From positions 1,054,001 through 1,118,000 of the forward strand of contig JAPNXP010000016.1 in NCBI GenBank assembly GCA_028753945.1: a DNA stretch of 64,000 nt, written 5' to 3'. The DNA comes from Hexactinellida sp. DTS-2022. Lineage: Eukaryota; Porifera; Hexactinellida. Each line of letters begins with the position of its first letter. The stretch's first letter is position 1. Position numbers and translations under genes: made by a program. The notes below the pieces were generated by a model. It saw only the letters and a list, made by a program, of their open reading frames with translations. It searched no databases and was not told where the DNA came from. Below are positions 1 to 11,104 of the stretch, one piece after another.

Positions 1-59
1 ACAAATATTATGATTTTCCATCTTAGTCAAAAAAATCTCACACAATTATCTGTTTGAAT

Positions 60-911
60 CATAGACTCCTTAAGTAAAGGACTGGAACGTCGCGATCTCG
101 GGGGTTTTAACTTGAGTCTGAGAGGCTCCAATTATAAAAATTGATAAAGCATTAAGTTTCCGGTCTCCAAATGTGATTTTTGGCATATAGGGGTAACTTT
201 TGGCACCCGTCAACAATTTCAGGTTTTCACTCAAAATTTCTCACACCTCGACAAGTTATGACGTCATTGTCACATTAAGAGAACCTTGAAAAGTCACTTA
301 ATCGCACATAATTCGCGCGCACTCTAAGAGATAAAAATCTGAAAATTTAATAGAACATGCACATCAATGATGCGGACACTTTGGTAACACCAGATTGCCA
401 ATATGCTTACTCATTATCACATGATGACGTAATCACTAAAATTTCACATTGTTAAATTTGACTATTTAGGCCTATTTACGCTTTATAATCAATGTTATAA
501 GTGTATAAACCATACACCAAATGCAAAGCGGTTGGTATGTGGTTGGGTTCTTCCGCAAAGCACGCTAGTATCTATATAGATTGATTATACAGTAGTATAT
601 CTATATATACTAGTGCGCTTCGCTTTCTAGGTCGCTTTTTATCTCTTAGAGTGCGCGAATTATGTGCGATTAAGTGACTTTTCAGGGTTCTCTTAATGTG
701 ACAATGACGTCATAACTTGTCGAGGTGTGAGAAATTTTGAGTGAAAACCTCAAATTGTTGACGGGTGCCAAAAGTTACCCCTATATGCCAAAAATCACAT
801 TTGGAGACCGGAAACTTAATGCTTTATCAATTTTTATAATTGGAGCCTCTCAGACTCAAGTTAAAACCCCCGAGATCGCGACGTTCCAGTCCTTTACTTA
901 AGGAGTCTATG
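60..911. mobile_element. Foldback element with about 280-bp inverted arms
   Basis: Left arm 60-340 and right arm 635-911 are near-perfect reverse complements, starting CATAGACTCCTTAAG. The flanks are a direct duplication, GTTTGAAT (52-59 and 912-919), so this is a clean insertion into the older P element. It encodes no protein. The inner part of each arm is the same sequence found in the body of the Helitron-like copies elsewhere in the window (for example 45807-46321 and 51627-52075). The CATAG start and 8-bp duplication suit a P-type non-autonomous element; a 9-bp reading of the duplication would suit a Mutator-like one. Confidence 0.8.
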
Positions 912-1424
912 GTTTGAATCCAAACTAACCAGTCAGTTTGGATTGTCATCAAAGCTAACTTAGGCCACATTAAATAAATTACTTGTTTATCATCCATATT
1001 TTTCGAGAAAATTGGGACGGCGGACGGGATTTTATTTTTATTTCCATTAATATGCAAATAACATCATCCATAGCATTCTATACATAAGGCAATGGCGCGC
1101 TTATAAATTTTTGGACCAGGGATTGGTTAGTTACTTAGATAATCTACTATTACTATCGTGGTTATATAATGTTTATGCTGAATATTCCATAATAATATCC
1201 AGGTTTCTAATGCATAGTATTGCATACGATTAGTTTAGACTATTTAGAATCAAATAAGAGACAGTTTAATGTATTTCTAAATACCTACAAGAAATGAAGA
1301 ATAAAATAAATATCTATAATAATAAAACAAGTAGTAACAAAGCAAAGATGTAGTATGTAATAAAATATACAAGTAGTATTGTCTTGAAATATAAATTAGC
1401 GTTCCTTTGCCTAGCAGTGAGAGC

Positions 1425-1552
1425 TGCGTTCTTAACTGGTTGGTGTCACCGCTCCTCGTCTCCTCGTCTCCTCGTCTAGTTGTTATAGTAAATATGTGAG
1501 AGCTGCGTTCTTAACTGGTTGATGTCACCGCTCCTCGTCTAGTTGTTACGTG
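1425..1552. repeat. Direct duplication in the P element subterminal region
   Basis: Two copies of a roughly 60-bp block starting GTGAGAGCTGCGTTCTTAAC occur at about 1427-1490 and 1495-1550. The first carries an internal triplication of CTCCTCGT. Such subterminal direct repeats in P-type elements can bind transposase, but that role is inferred only. Confidence 0.6.
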
Positions 1553-1613
1553 TATAGTAATGATGCAAACTTCTGAAGTATTTTTAGTTGAATTTCTAGA
1601 AGGTTAAGAAGTA

Positions 1614-4600
1614 TTAGGAAGAAAATTTCTGAAGTTTTGAATTATCGCGACCAACTACAATGTTATTAAAATTTTTAACTTTCTTAGATAAGATGCAATT
1701 AGCCACTGTTGTTAACAATTTCTTAAGAATATCCCATTTTGATGCCATACATATACACCACCCCCTCCATATTTCACTGGAATTTCTTTCAATTTCGAGC
1801 AATGAAATGTCGACTAATTTTCTATGGCAAGGTCCCTCATAAAATCGACGACTTAAATTAGGATGATTATCGATCTTAATAAATATTTCGTACATTGTTA
1901 CGACAGATTGATAAACATTTTCTGATGGATATTTAAGGGAACCTCTATCGAGCAGATTAATTAATGAAAACCCTGTATCGTTATTAATTTGAATATCTTT
2001 TGGAGAAGTCAAAAAATCATGGCAGACTGAACATTCAGAGGATTGTTTTAAATAAGAAAACACTGCATACCCGGCAATATAGTTAAGGCATTCAATTTGA
2101 GAGTTATCAAATATAGGGTTAGTAATGTCAAGCAACTCTTCTGTAAAATATTCTAAATCAATTTCTGAATGTCTTTCTTCGACATTATCATCAGCAAAAC
2201 TTTTTAAATATTCTTTAATACATATCGTATCGGTACCAGCTTGTTCAACAAATAGAAACTTAAGAAGGTTAGATAACTGAAGTTTACGCTCACTTTCTAA
2301 AATTTGACAATATGATATGTTATAGTGGGACCCAGACATTTGGCGATAAAGTCCAAAGTGATGTTCTAATGCGTCGTTTTGTATTCGGGATGTCAGCAAA
2401 TATTCATAACCACATTCTAAGGTTAATCTATTAATTAAGAATGGAAGAGCCAGACAAGTATGTCTGAAACTGGTAAACGTTTGAGGTGTAAGCTTACCCC
2501 TAGTTGATGGAATAGCTCTCCAACAATCTAGCCATTTAACAACATTTTCCAAAAACACTAATCTTTCGTCGTTATAGTGTAGTGGGGCTAGATATGGATT
2601 ATTGAAACGTATGTCTTTCCCGACCCAATTAACATTGAAGATGCTCCAGATATGATTTATGAAGTTGAGAAAATCAACAGTTTGAAGGGGGTTACCAATG
2701 TTAGCATGGTTAATGAAACTAGAAAGACCTGCAGCTGTAGATTCATGAAAAATTCTCAAAGCCAAGTTCACATTCTGTCGCTCTAACTGAGATGGCCAAC
2801 ATGCTTTTGATGTTAATTTTGGGGCCCTCTTGATGATAGAAAATTTGTCAGCTTTGAACAAAGTCCGAAGATCGTCAAATGCTGCATAACATATTGTAGG
2901 ATATCTATACCCCGTCAGCTGGCTGGGATTCAAAATAATGTTGGCAGTAGGTATAGAAATTCTTAACTGAGTGCAAGGTAGATTTAGGGATTTCGATGAT
3001 TCAATTGTACATTCATCAAACTTGGGATAGATAAAAGTCTTTTCAAAATCTTTTAAATTCAGCCAATTATTACGAATTGACTTGATAATATGAACAATGT
3101 CAAAAAATAATACAAGATTACGATCTGGATTACAAGGATGTACAACCTTAGGATGTAATGTTTTCCCGTCATCTGAAAATAACTTATAAAGGTTAACATT
3201 TAACGGATAGTTGTCAGTACAAATAGCTTCGACAAAGAGACCACAAGTCTTGATATCAAATATAGCTTTGGTAATTATTGGATGTAAATAAGCAGCAGTA
3301 GAAGAACCCAAAAGAATGAGGCGCACGATGGTTGAAAACTTTCTCATTAAACTTGAAACCATCAGCGAAAAGACGGTTGTTGCAGGATCTCTAGGATTAT
3401 CAATTGCGCCCAAAATCCTACCTCCTTTATATGATACATCACTACGTATATGAACTTCATCCATTTGAAGTATCACATGACGTTCCCTGTCACTAAACTT
3501 AGAGGTTATTTCCTTTAGTATTCGAAAATAGTCACCATCTATCCCCAGAGTGTTTTTAATATGAAGCAAGTTTCGCTCATGTGGCAAAATTAAACAACTA
3601 GATGACTGGATATTTCTATAACATGCTGGTGATAATCCGTGAATTTTAAGTGAAAATACTTGAGTTAATATATCATACCGCCGGTTATTTTTTGAATGGA
3701 TCAAATTTGTCAGTTGTCCTATAATAAAATACAACAAAATTTTTATGGATTCAGTACAGGTGAATAGATTGTCAGTTACGTCTAGATCTAGTGTGTCACA
3801 TTCAACGAGGTTAATTGCGTTTTGTAGCTCATTGATAGCTAATTTGAAATAATTGTTTATCGAATGTTCAGATGTGTGTTCACTATGAGTTGGTGTGGAA
3901 AAGTTATCTACCTCATAAAGTGAACTTTCAATTTGGCGGGTGTCATTAATTGAAATTCTTGAAATACAAATCGGAATATTGTTAATGCCAAATGCTTTGA
4001 TAAACAAATCATGGTCAATTAAAACTGAACGTTCAATTATAGGTCCGGAATCAGTAATATGAATTTTTATAAAGTGCAAAGAATTGTCCTCTGAATGGTG
4101 AGAAATCCAACCGTTCCTGAGATCAATCAAATGCAACTTAGAAAGAAGGTCAGAAAATGAATGAATAAGAAACTTATCTACTGTTTCTTCGTTATCAGCT
4201 AAGCTCTGAGTGTAGGCAGTTTCCATCATCAATCGTTCCTTGTCATCTTTTGAAAGTCTCTTCGGTTTTGAATTCGAATCAGATAGGTAGGAAGGACAGT
4301 TAGGAAATATGCTTGGCACCGCACCTTTCTTTAGAGCCACTCTATCGCGGGGAACAGTCATAGTTTGCTGTCCATCAAAATATTGGTGCGATCTCTCGAT
4401 GTCTCCTTCTCTGAAATGGTGTATGCATACCTAAATATAAAAATGAAATTGAGTATATATACCGTATATACTCTAATAGTAGCCCCTATTCGAATAATCG
4501 CCTACCTCCAATAATTGCCCCCCCAAATTAGCAAATACAAATTTACTATTGGTATCCTGAGTAAATCTATTTATCTAATATTAGTCGCAATACGATTATC

Positions 4601-4916
4601 AACCGACTATACTAAATAAATTGTATCAAGATGTGATATTCTCGAAGTCACAAAAATTATTTGGTCAGAAAATGGCCTAAAAAAACAATAATCGCCTAGG
4701 TTACTATTCGAATAAATACGGTATAAGGATGTGAAATTTCCAATTGAATACCTTCATATGTTTGTTGGCTTCATAATCCTTCCTTGGTCTAGGAATGGCT
4801 CTGAACCATTGTTCGCGTAATCGCTCATCTTTGGGAAAATTGAAAGTTGAAGTAGTTTCTTCGCCTAAATAGTTCGACCTGCAGCCTGGGACAAGACAGG
4901 ACATCCGAATAGTCAA
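1614..4916 (-). CDS. THAP-domain P-element-type transposase, two exons, 993 residues
   Basis: Cut-and-paste transposase related to Drosophila P transposase and vertebrate THAP9. Exon 1 is 4916-4752 (55 codons), intron 4751-4431 (GT...AG, phase 0), exon 2 is 4430-1614 (938 codons plus stop). The splice joins a complete C2CH THAP zinc finger: CLVPGC and the FNFPKDERLREQW segment in exon 1, VCIHHF at the start of exon 2. Exon 2 shows the RNase H-like core with candidate acidic residues in LQMDEVHI (D379 of the joined protein), CTDNYPLN (D461), FDIVHIIKSIRNNW (D499) and NDALEHHFGLY (E744). No stop or frameshift interrupts either exon, unlike all other transposase copies here. The start is the ATG at 4916, ten codons before the first THAP half ends. 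Assignment to the superfamily is firm; activity is an inference from intactness. Confidence 0.88.
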
Positions 4917-5691
4917 AATAATAAGTGGTAGTAGGTGATGTAGGTAGTGAGAATTGAAAGTTGCACTGAAAAGTGAACTTCTATGGTATTCGTATAAATT
5001 TTGTAAACAACAATTATGGGTGGATATAAAAATTTAACAAATTTAAAGGTGCAATTTGATTGAATCAATGATGGTGTATCTCTAAAAATAGACCTTATTT
5101 ATTTGGCATTTACATCGTACTATATACATATCATCTCCTGACGGATGATTACTGAACTTATTATATCGTATTGGCATAAATTTCTGAAAAATTAGTGGAA
5201 TATTAGAAAGCTATAAAAACGTAAATGTGAGACATTAGAGGATGGATTCAGAAATATTTTAGTCTTAAGATGCTTTAAAAGGGTATAAGGGGCGGGGTTA
5301 ATGAATCTCATATCCAAATTTCCAATTAGCGAAGAAGAAATTGGAAAAACAAATTTTACTAAATCTAAGTAACTAACCAATCCCTGGTCAAAAAATTTAT
5401 AAGCGCGCCATTGCCTTATGTATAGAATGCTATGCATCATCCTATGCCAAAAAATAAATATAAATATTTAATTTAATTAGAAAATAACATGACAATGCCA
5501 AATAATTAAAGTAATGCTCTAAAATATAGAACTTATTAAAAATTCATACATAGTAGGTACTTTACACAAGTTATTGCTTATATTTTGTATGATTAGGTTC
5601 ACAAGATAATAATAAAATAGATCCGGACGGGTAGTTAAAATTGGGGCGGACGGGGATGATAAACAAGTTATTTATTTTATACGGCCTTATC

Positions 5692-6170
5692 TCATATTTT
5701 TTGTATACAACCAACACGAAACTTCTCCATTTCTGTATTCTCTGATCTCAAGCTGAGATTAGTTGCTTGGTTCAATAAATCTTCCTCTTTGGAGTAGTAA
5801 GAGAACCGAGTTCGTTTGATTCTAATTGAAGGGGTAGAGGAATAATAAGACGGACAACCAGGAAGGAGAGAGGGGGCAGCGCCAGGATTTAATTTGGATC
5901 TTCCTCGCTGGACCTCATAGGATTTGCCATCTCCTCTGGGTACCGTGTGAAAATATTGAATATCTTCCTTCGGAAAAATACTTAGCACACACATACACCA
6001 TTTTGAGGTCAGAAATATCCTCACGATGGAGAGCACGTATCCAGGCATGTCGTAACTCAGGTGGACCATCTGGAAGTTTAAAAACTGGGACGCGCTCTTC
6101 TGGGGTATAATTACCCCTACAACCAATGCAGGGGCAGAACAGTTCGGCATTGAGAAAAATTAAATATCTA
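5692..6170 (-). pseudogene. Broken THAP-domain exon of an old P element
   Basis: The reading frame starts MPNCSAPA near 6150, corresponding to the first cysteine pair of a THAP finger (intact relative CSAPGCRGNYT). It then shifts frame before the THAP core and picks up again in a conserved tail containing RGRSKLNPGAAPSLLPGCPS. The same exon, with a frameshift at nearly the same place, lies at 25334-25790. In the intact P protein the matching tail is KKGAVPSIFPNCPSY. Non-functional remnant. Confidence 0.7.
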
Positions 6171-6426
6171 ACTATTTATTAAAAAGAAACCAAGTCAAAT
6201 ATAGTACTAGGAAGTGCTTAAAATATCGGTGGAAGGAGAATTGGATTAATTAATTACTAAAAATTAACAAAAATCAGTAACAAGTTGATCCAACTAAATT
6301 TAAAATATTTCTAACTGTACAGAGATAAATGTAAATAACTATGGGTCAATAATAATATCGTACACTACTTCATCCTTGGTGCAAAATATTAGCTTTGATG
6401 GTAGGCCTTATATAGAGTAGGCTATG

Positions 6427-6830
6427 GTATTTGTTATAAAAAATTTGTCATCAAATTCCATTATTGGTTAGGGAAATACAAAAATAGGTTGGCTTTACAC
6501 CAATAATGGTACCCGATTGAGGGAGGTTCCAGTATCTGAGAAATCTGAAAGATAGACAGCAGTAATCTTAGATTTTTCTGTCATGGCATCCAGGGGCGTA
6601 AACTTGGTGTGGGGCGGGTGCCTGACACCCTGGAGGCTGTTTTTCCATGGTGCCAAAGGTGTCTGGCACCCTGGCATTATAAAACCTAAACTAACCCCAC
6701 AAACTTAATTTAGCAGATTGCGAGCTAAATAATTTTTCATAACAAAATATTAATAAGCAAATAAATCTGCAAGAAATTATACATAAAGAATAAAGGAGAT
6801 AAATGCATTCCATCGGTGAAAAATCGAAGT
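6427..6830. other. Non-coding stretch with a possible small hAT-type remnant
   Basis: No convincing reading frame. Positions 6592-6676 start CAGGGGCGTA and end in repeated GTGTCTGGCACCCTGG, which resembles a short hAT-type insertion, but I could not pair the ends or find a duplication. The rest is AT-rich and featureless. Confidence 0.3.
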
Positions 6831-6974
6831 TTAGCAGGTTGCACGTTTTTCGCATATCCAATGTAGGTGGGGATGACAAGACCTTTTAAGCGTGTACAGA
6901 AAACCGTCAATGCAAGCCTTTTCTTTGCCTCTATTCGACTTTAAAATTTCAATCAAAACATCTGGAGTGGCCAT
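6831..6974 (-). pseudogene. FLYWCH zinc-finger fragment
   Basis: A 47-codon frame beginning MATPDVLIEILKSN contains the FLYWCH signature: a GFLYTLKR strand, then HWICEKRATC, followed by a stop where the second zinc-ligand segment should continue (the frame after the stop still reads TSIFHRWNAF). FLYWCH fingers head many animal MULE transposases, and a second one precedes the MULE remnant at 38625. No MULE catalytic core is visible next to this copy, so it is a detached relic. Confidence 0.5.
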
Positions 6975-7212
6975 GGAAATTGTAGAATAGATAAACTTAA
7001 AGTTTACGAATACTACTATATATAGTATCTAATGTATACACATCAAGTACTGTACTTTGATCCTTCAAAGGGAAACCATCAGAAATATTCAAAAGAAATA
7101 ACAATAACTTATTAAAAAAAAAACAATAACTTGCTAAAAAATAACAATAAGTGCAAAGAATAAATGTTTCTTAAGATCATGTAAGTGATTATAAATAACA
7201 GTCGAAAAAATA

Positions 7213-7392
7213 CCATTGGACGAAAATTCCGGGTACGAAATGTCCGGGTACAAAATGTCCGTGGGACGAATTGTCCGTGGGACGAATTGTCCGTGGGACG
7301 AATTGTCCGGGTACGAAATGTCCATGGGACGAAATGTCCGGGACGAAATGTCCGGGGACGAAATGTCCATGGGACGAAATGTCCGCCATTCC
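7213..7392. repeat. Minisatellite of GGACGAAATGTCC-type units inside a transposase relic
   Basis: About a dozen 13-16 bp units around the near-palindrome GGACGAAATGTCC, varying as GGGACGAATTGTCC and GTACGAAATGTCC. It interrupts the THAP transposase frame immediately after the codons for YKEW, so it is or came with an insertion. The right boundary reads GGAATGGCGGACATTTC on the minus strand, close to the terminus of the 3-kb element at 39620, suggesting a short relative of that family. Confidence 0.75.
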
Positions 7393-8486
7393 TTATAGGT
7401 ATAATCAGACCCCACGTGAATTTCATCTAACTGGAGAAGAACATGTTTCTTGAATTTGTTGAAGTCTTTGCATGCAACCTTCAGATAATCTATAAAACTT
7501 GTGTCTAAGCCAATATTTGAATATAGCATTCGGAGAGTAGATGGATGAGGAAGAGAGATACATTCTAGTGATTGCAGATAACGGTAGCAACCCGAAGAGG
7601 TTAATTGAGCCTTGAGAAATAGAACCAAAGTTAAGACATTATAACGACGGTTGTATTTGAAACCTTCAAATTTTCAAGTTGACACAAAATAAATTGTAGC
7701 CGATTGAAGATGCTTCCTTCTTGACTAGTTGTCAATTTCTCTATGGTAGATCTAACTGAACAGATAGCATTGTTGATACCAATCTCAATAGCATCTTGTT
7801 GATGTGTCTCAAGCTCTTGAGTTAACTGAGAAATTTGACGAATATCAGAAGTGAGAGTGATTTGGGTTGGAATTTCATCTTCAATTACAAAACACCTCAC
7901 ATGCAAAGTCTCATAATACAAATCTGGTGAGATATGGTTAGTAGCGGTCCAGATTGTAACTTCTTAAAAATATGCAAGGTAGTCTGACTTGAGCGAATAT
8001 ACATCCATTTTTCAGATAAATTAAGTGTCGAAAACTTCAGCTGGATATCATCAATATCATTAACAGAAAAGGTGTCGCTCTCCTTTTTAAGTTCTGCACG
8101 ACTCAACTCAAGAGCTTGATGAAAATGCCGGATATCAATTTCATCTCGGTCTAAACGATCTGGGTGTTCAGAAGATCCTTGTAAGTAAGAAGGACAGTAG
8201 GTAGATTGATGGGCTTGGCATTTTTCCGAATACCAGGTTTTCTTGAAACTTTCTTCACTGTACCGTCACCCATGGGAATATAGAAGTCAAGTAACACATC
8301 ATTATCACTGAAATGTTTTGCACAGATGAAGACTTTCACCAACTCCCATGCATCATCTCTATGGAGAAATCTTCGCCATTCCTCCTGCACTTCTTTCGAC
8401 CAATGGTTCAACATTTCAAACACCGGAGTGTAATTAGTGCCGTCGTAATTGGAGGAACAGTTGGCCACATAACATCTATTTGGCAT
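7393..8486 (-). pseudogene. THAP/P-type transposase, 5' part with frameshifts
   Basis: Starts MPNRCYVANCSSNYDG at 8486 with a complete THAP finger: CYVANC, an EEWRRFLHR segment, then VFICAKHFSDNDV. Downstream pieces at 8106-7897, 7921-7631 and 7628-7393 lie in shifted frames and follow the intact P protein in order, ending at HVLLQLDEIHVGSDYTYKEW, the counterpart of HVILQMDEVHIRSDVSYKGG. The minisatellite at 7213-7392 cuts the gene just after this catalytic-aspartate motif and the rest of the core is missing. It is a different P subfamily from the intact copy at 1614. Confidence 0.75.
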
Positions 8487-9237
8487 ATTGCTAAGAAAGA
8501 CACACAAAAATATTTATTAATTGGAATTAGTGAAGAAAATGTAAATAATATTGTCAAGTGATACATGTAGACAGAATTACAATAGTTATTCTATATTATA
8601 TTATCGTAATAAGATGAAATTTAAAAATTATGGTTTGTTTATAAAATGGACTTGAAGTAATCCATGGTGATGTAAAACTCTTACAGTGAATAGGCTATAG
8701 TTACGTAGATTGCCAGTCAACTCGTACCTATTTCAACTCGTACCATACATCAACTCGCCCCAAATATCAACTCGTCCCAAATATCATCTCGTACCTAATC
8801 AACTCATCCCAAATATCAACTCGTACCTAATCAACTAGTCCCAAATATCAACTCGTCCCAGTCAACTCGTACCTAATCAACTCGTCCCAAATATCAACTC
8901 GTACCTAATCAACTCGTCCCAAATATCATCTCGTACCTAATCAACTCGTACCTAATCAACTCGTCCCAAATACCAACTTTTATTTGTACTATATGTCAAT
9001 GGTCAACAGGGGCTTGACTAGTTAACCAAATTTAGGGGTGGTTAAAAACTTGGATATATAAGAGGGGTAAATAAATATCATCCCATAGTGTTCTATACAT
9101 ATAGAATGCAATGATCAAGCCTTCTTTTTTATATAATTTTACGTTACCTCTCAAAATCTTTAGAACAATGAATAATTTGTGGGAAACAACACCATTCGGT
9201 TAATCGATGAAATTTTCTGATACTTGAGATTAAAATG

Positions 9238-9752
9238 GAGCTTCCCTAATTTACGGAACCGAACGGACAAGTTTTCGAGAAGAAATTTCAAATTTGTTGC
9301 TTCTTGAATTTGCACATTTGGCCTTATAAATCACGGAATATTGTATCATGACGGTTTTCAAGCATTTGTTATGACATTTCACGTCGATGGTAATCAATAT
9401 GTCAAATTTGTACAATGTTAAAGCAATTTCGTTTAGAAACATTTCCTCTCTAATTTTCGATCTCCTTTTCTTGGCTAGAAGTAGAGGGAGGTAGTTATCC
9501 AACCGAAAGGTGGTCCATGTAACATTCGCGATTAGAATGATGAAATCTTGTTCACGAGGTAATACTAGATATTTTAGATTTATCTACAAAATTAAGAAAA
9601 TTGATTACCATCAATGTGAAATGTCATAAAAGTGATTGACAACCGTAATGATACAATATTCAGTAATTTACAAGGCCAAATGTGTAACAAACAACATAAT
9701 TAAAATTTCTTCAATAAAACTTGTCCATTCCGTTCCTGAATTAGGGAAGCCC
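9238..9752. mobile_element. Nested foldback MITE with about 160-bp arms
   Basis: 9238-9400 and 9598-9752 are reverse complements with about 15-20% divergence, with matching ends GCTTCCCTAATT. No coding capacity; the frames through it are mirror images of each other. No clear target duplication. Confidence 0.6.
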
Positions 9753-9994
9753 GATTTAATGATAGTATATATTTGTATGGATTATATAAATATACAACAC
9801 CAATTCGTGCTATTTAATTAATCTATTCAGAATGATCCTGCTGCAATTGTTCTTGAAACCATTTAACAACAATCACAATGGTACAAACTATAAATAATCA
9901 ACATGAGATGACTTCTCTAAATATTATACGTACATTTACAACAACCTGATTATGTCACAACTCTGCATCGAATGTGAGAACTTGTTAGATCTAG

Positions 9995-10474
9995 ACACAA
10001 GGATTACAATGCGAGCAATGTGGAGGCTGGATTCATCGAGTGTGTGGAACGGGTGTTTCTCAAGAAATATATAGGGATGCGGTACGAAACGAATTGAGCA
10101 TAAACTGGCTGTGTGCTTCTTGTCGCAATGAAGACTATCATCCAGAAGGTGAACAACTAACCTTACCCACTGCACACGATATAAACATTAGCATTAGTTT
10201 CATGCTTGATGCGAGTAGTACTCCTATACATTCTTTACACAGCTCCATATCCACAGCACTCCAACCGTCTTCATATACCATAGGAACTCTTAATAATACC
10301 GGTTCGATGTCAAACTCATCTGGGAACTCATTCAATATGGGGATAATTCATACATCTATATATTCTCAAGAAGAGTCTCTAAATGATGATGAGACTGTGA
10401 ATGCTCATCCTTCGGAAAACCAACAGATTGTATATGATATTGTGAATACTTGTCCACGAAGAAAAGTTAACTAG
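9995..10474 (+). CDS. Zinc-finger (PHD-like) ORF carried by a TIR transposon, partial
   Basis: An open frame of about 159 codons without a convincing ATG near its start; it is probably an internal or 3' exon. Near the start it reads LQCEQCGGWIHRVCGTG and ends the motif with WLCASCRNED, a pattern of C-x2-C, aromatic-x-His, Cys and C-x2-C typical of PHD-type fingers found in several animal DNA transposons. The remainder is rich in Ser, Thr, Asn and acidic residues with no further domain. It lies in the centre of the element at 8709-11096, so it is likely an accessory or DNA/chromatin-binding protein of that element. Upstream stop codons at 9983-9994 limit the frame. No transposase core was found with it. 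Confidence 0.45.
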   Translation, partial: TQGLQCEQCGGWIHRVCGTGVSQEIYRDAVRNELSINWLCASCRNEDYHPEGEQLTLPTAHDINISISFMLDASSTPIHSLHSSISTALQPSSYTIGTLNNTGSMSNSSGNSFNMGIIHTSIYSQEESLNDDETVNAHPSENQQIVYDIVNTCPRRKVN

Positions 10475-11104
10475 ACGCCAAAGACGCCGTTTTCGTTGGA
10501 CTCAAAACGAGATATGCAGTGCATGGGAAGACTAGATTAACAACGATGACGCTACGAGATTCTAAAAGATTGCTTGATAGATGTGCCCATCTAGCTGGAC
10601 CCACTGAATAGCTCAACACATATTCTATATTTTACGTAGATTATAAACCACTCTTAACCAATGTGCTCAACTACTCATCTAGCTAGATATCATAATATAT
10701 GATAAATATGTTATTGTTTCTCATCATCTCATCATTATATAAAAACGATCTCATTATTTAATATTAATATCAAGTTATTAATTAATCAAATTGGGAATAA
10801 GTTGATGAACAAGGTTCTTATAGAATAGGTACGCGTAAGAGTTGCCCGAAATAAGAGTTAGAGTTGACCAAAAAAATTGGTACGAGTTGACCAAAAAAAT
10901 TGGTACGAGTTGCCCGAAATAAGAGGTACGAGTTGACCAAAAAAATTGGTACGACTTGACCAAAAATAAAGACCATTAGTGCCTAAAATAGGTACGAGTT
11001 GACTAAAATACTAGGGACGAGTTGATTGAAAAATAGGTACGAGTTGACCAAATAATTATGGACGAGTTGAAATAGGTACGAGTTGACTGGCTCCCGTTAC
11101 GTAG

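Larger units (their letters stand above)
1069..5434 (-). mobile_element. P-superfamily DNA transposon, apparently complete
   Basis: Inverted repeats of about 70 bp (1069-1142 and 5368-5434) begin CATAGCATTCTATACATAAG. They bound a two-exon THAP/P-type transposase gene on the minus strand. The flanks share CATCATC (1062-1068 and 5435-5441), a 7-bp duplication; an 8-bp reading CATCATCC needs one unpaired terminal base. It sits inside the Harbinger-like MITE, so it is the youngest insertion of this nest. Subterminal DNA holds a direct duplication at 1425-1552. Canonical P elements make 8-bp duplications, so the 7 bp is a small oddity shared with the copy at 23180-26143. Confidence 0.85.
963..5686. 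mobile_element. Harbinger-like MITE split by an inserted P element
   Basis: The ends GGCCACATTAAATAAATTAC (963 inward) and the reverse complement of the right end (GGCCGTATAAAATAAATAAC) form an inverted repeat that continues through TTGTTTATCATCC. Both ends are bordered by TTA (960-962 and 5687-5689). A TTA duplication with a GGCC-type terminus is characteristic of the PIF/Harbinger superfamily. Without the P element at 1069-5434 it would be only about 350 bp and has no coding potential. Confidence 0.7.
1..6426 (-). mobile_element. Decayed P-superfamily element (right part), heavily interrupted
   Basis: The segments 1-59, 912-962 and 5687-6426 read continuously against one stretch of a second P copy (25226-26143), so they are one old element cut by later insertions. 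The right end at 6426 has the terminal inverted repeat that reads inward CATAGCCTACTCTATATAAG, matching the ends of the copy at 23180-26143. The left end and most of the transposase lie before the window. It carries a broken THAP exon (5692-6170). Assignment to the P/THAP superfamily rests on the THAP exon and the related termini; the collinearity with the other copy is read directly. Confidence 0.75.
8709..11096. mobile_element. TIR transposon with arms built from TCAACTCGTACC repeats
   Basis: Left arm 8712-8985 and right arm about 10810-11091 are inverted arrays of a roughly 12-bp motif (TCAACTCGTACC and TCAACTCGTCCC, with AAATA spacers); on the right they read GGTACGAGTTGA. The outermost 30 bp match well, GCCAGTCAACTCGTACCTAT inward on both sides. 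TTACGTAG stands directly outside both ends (8701-8708 and 11097-11104), a perfect 8-bp duplication. Contents are a nested palindrome (9238-9752) and a zinc-finger ORF (9995-10474). The superfamily is undetermined. Confidence 0.75.

Noticed and set aside
7112..7453. Overlapping frames with repeated TFRPGHFVP-type words on both strands
   Set aside because: Produced by the minisatellite at 7213-7392; only the part to the right belongs to a real (broken) transposase.
10040..10474. GTG at 10040 as a true start codon
   Set aside because: Eukaryotic context, and the zinc-finger cysteines lie upstream of it in the same frame, so the frame is an exon continuing from the left.
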